Of a stretch of 64,000 nucleotides of DNA, positions 62,339 through 64,000 are shown piece after piece. The notes under the pieces were generated by a model, which had not been told where the DNA came from, made no database searches, and worked only from the letters and a program-made list of their open reading frames with translations. The stretch is from positions 2,518,501-2,582,500 of the forward strand of contig NZ_CP009576.1 in assembly GCF_000763495.1 (NCBI RefSeq), in the 5' to 3' direction. A program made the translations under genes and the position numbers. This DNA comes from Listeria ivanovii subsp. londoniensis (GTDB lineage Bacteria > Bacillota > Bacilli > Lactobacillales > Listeriaceae). The first letter of the stretch is position 1, and every line of letters starts with the position of its first letter.

Positions 62339-63826
62339 ATATTCTTCCATCCGAAGTGACTGAATCGCACTTTCCACATCTTCCAAATCTCTGTCAAAAA
62401 AACCAAGCGAAATCGGAATAACTGTCCCATTTTCCACTAATTTTTTTAATGTCATCTCACACTGCGGATGACAAAGCACAATTGTACGCATAGGAGATTC
62501 CTGTAAAACCAAATTCAACTCCTCCACAGAGTTAAACATTGTCTCATTTACTACCACTTTACGACCAAGCTCCTGTTCCACCTGAAATTTACAAGACTCA
62601 AAATTAATTAGGTTAAACGAGAAAATGCAAATTGGTACTGGATTATCCCATTTATAGATTAGCGGATACAAATGAATCGTTAAATAATGAATATGCGAAT
62701 CAATTAACAATGTATAGCGATCACTAAGTTCATTCCAACGCTCCAACACATTTTTTACGACCAAATAAAGTGGCTGGTATTTTTTATCAAGCAACCGTTC
62801 ATTACTCGGGATAAGCCCTTGCAAATCAAACAATGTCTTCTTTAAAAAATAACAAAGTGCCACTCGAAAAAGTGAATGATTCACCACTTCTGTTCCAAAA
62901 TAAGTTTCAAATAAACCAACTAAACATTGTAAATCAGCTTCTTTTAAAATAAGTGTATTAAATTGCTCTAACTCTATTCGTTTCATTGAAGCATCCACAA
63001 TACTGAAATTAGTCGAGTAATAAATCAACATTAAATAAAGATAATCATTATACGAAAAAGCATAACCCAGCTCTTTTTCTAATGTCTCTTTGCTGCTTTC
63101 TTTCACCATATCCAAAAAACGAGAAGTCTCAATATATTTCTGACATTGCTCATCCAAAATTATCGCACTTGTCGGAATATCTCTTTTAAAGACCATCGAA
63201 ATAAGCAATCTAAAATATTCATGCCCTTCCGCATTATGTGCTAAATTGTCCACATTTATCCGCCTATTAAGCACCGACATGAAGTCATCTACTATTCTTT
63301 TTTCCTTATCTAAAAGTGGAACAATAAGGATTCCATACTCAGCCTGCAGAAGTGCAATCAAATAGCGGACTCGATATTCTTTTCCTGTAATCAAATTATT
63401 TTCTAGTAATAGATCTGTCTCTGCTAAAAACGCCTCAACTTTGTGTTTCAGTCGATAAGCATGTGAATGGGAGATAAAATACTGATCCATAAAATCCGTA
63501 AAACTTTTAGAATCCTCATTTGTAATTAAAAAGGCCAAACATTTTAAGAACATAGACCTGTCATATAGTTTATGTAAAGCCTGTCGTTCTGTCACTCCAT
63601 TATGCAGCTGACATCGGTACACCAAATTATCATGGCAAGTGTTCATTTGAATTGTCACTAAATCAGCTAATTCTTCATTTAGCGCTTGAATATCCGATTT
63701 CACCGTAACACGCGAAGTCCCCATATATTCTGCTACTTCATCCAAATCCGTATGCTTATTTTTAAATAGAAAATCACAAATCAAACACTTCCGTTTAATA
63801 TCTTTCTCAATATAATTTATAAGCAT
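62309..63826 (-). CDS. RofA/Mga-like transcriptional regulator
   Basis: A 505-residue protein with an N-terminal helix-turn-helix (TDLDEVAEYMGTSRVTVKSD followed by IQALNEEL) of the Mga/RofA type, then a second winged-helix segment. A long helical middle (about 170-400) takes the position of the PRD-like domains, and the C-terminal part with FNSVEELNLVLQESP and TIVLCHPQCEM resembles an EIIB-like domain. Such proteins link virulence or stress genes to nutrient state in streptococci. It is convergent with the gad operon; control of gad is possible but not shown. GAGAGGAT lies upstream of the ATG. The rest of the window (63827-64000) is AT-rich with no gene seen. Confidence 0.8.
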   Translation of the reverse strand: MLINYIEKDIKRKCLICDFLFKNKHTDLDEVAEYMGTSRVTVKSDIQALNEELADLVTIQMNTCHDNLVYRCQLHNGVTERQALHKLYDRSMFLKCLAFLITNEDSKSFTDFMDQYFISHSHAYRLKHKVEAFLAETDLLLENNLITGKEYRVRYLIALLQAEYGILIVPLLDKEKRIVDDFMSVLNRRINVDNLAHNAEGHEYFRLLISMVFKRDIPTSAIILDEQCQKYIETSRFLDMVKESSKETLEKELGYAFSYNDYLYLMLIYYSTNFSIVDASMKRIELEQFNTLILKEADLQCLVGLFETYFGTEVVNHSLFRVALCYFLKKTLFDLQGLIPSNERLLDKKYQPLYLVVKNVLERWNELSDRYTLLIDSHIHYLTIHLYPLIYKWDNPVPICIFSFNLINFESCKFQVEQELGRKVVVNETMFNSVEELNLVLQESPMRTIVLCHPQCEMTLKKLVENGTVIPISLGFFDRDLEDVESAIQSLRMEEYEKRLACLKS

Positions 63827-64000
63827 AGTTATCCTCTCCGTAAAAAAAGAATTTCATGCATTTACCGGCCTTTTTTATGTTAAATCAATCACATATAAAT
63901 GTCAATCGAATTTAAATTTGTTCTTTGAGAGAATAAAAAACGCTTTACACGGATTTTTAATAATGTGCGTAATTGCTTCTTTAAATATGTATCTGCAAAA

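Overview
The window is a stretch of low-GC Firmicute chromosome. Gene content, order and regulatory signals point to Listeria sensu stricto, close to the L. monocytogenes region that I recall as roughly lmo2230 to lmo2365. Supporting markers are comK preceded by an IDEAL-domain gene, addBA followed by yisK-yisL-yitT, a two-gene glutamate decarboxylase system next to a RofA/Mga-like regulator, and an intergenic small RNA whose size and position match the Hfq-binding sRNA LhrA. The species cannot be fixed from the sequence alone. Nearly every gene has a strong AGGAGG-type ribosome binding site and most operons end in clear intrinsic terminators, many of them shared by convergent genes. There are no rRNA or tRNA genes, CRISPR arrays or insertion sequences, and no prophage: comK is intact.

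Layout. 0.3-3.2 kb: a SigB-promoter gene for an arsenate-reductase-like protein that has lost its redox cysteines, a Mn-type cation exporter, and a CBS-domain membrane protein behind a long leader RNA. 3.2-10.8 kb: a LysR regulator divergent from a five-gene operon (metal-dependent TIM barrel, Fe-S flavin reductase, shikimate/quinate dehydrogenase, two paralogous MFS carriers) that looks like a hydroaromatic-acid uptake and conversion pathway. 10.8-14.8 kb: alkylation-damage genes (ogt, adaA-like, AlkD-like), an RluD-type pseudouridine synthase, an aldo/keto reductase and a glyoxalase-fold pseudogene. 15.2-22.9 kb: phosphate transport, an amino-acid ABC system, an aminotransferase and a purine permease with a PurBox pair. 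23-30 kb: a PfpI-type protein, LhrA, a lone lactose-type EIIA, and the yitW/yitV/yitU/yitT and yisL/yisK block. 30-37 kb: addAB. 37.3-38.5 kb: the IDEAL protein and comK. 38.5-42.5 kb: an XRE regulator and the fructose operon fruR-fruK-fruA. 42.7-47.4 kb: pepC, a DUF523 protein, pseudouridine catabolism (psuK-psuG) and RsuA. 47.6-55.6 kb: a Na+/H+ antiporter, an amidohydrolase with an MFS carrier, an unknown protein, an HdeD-like protein, a NagB-like deaminase and a Cof-type HAD. 55.7-59.1 kb: an Rrf2 regulator and a large YhgE/Pip membrane protein. 59.2-63.8 kb: a short leader ORF, the Glu/GABA antiporter, glutamate decarboxylase and a RofA/Mga-like regulator.

The best candidates for something undescribed are the LysR-controlled hydroaromatic operon; a 22-codon, strongly initiated leader ORF ahead of the gad genes whose RNA could pair with the antiporter ribosome binding site; the cysteine-less ArsC-like stress protein; an uncharacterised leader RNA ahead of the CorC-like gene; and two palindromes that look like autoregulatory operators for the pseudouridine kinase-regulator and for the Rrf2 protein. 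All structures and operators were read by eye, without folding or database searches.
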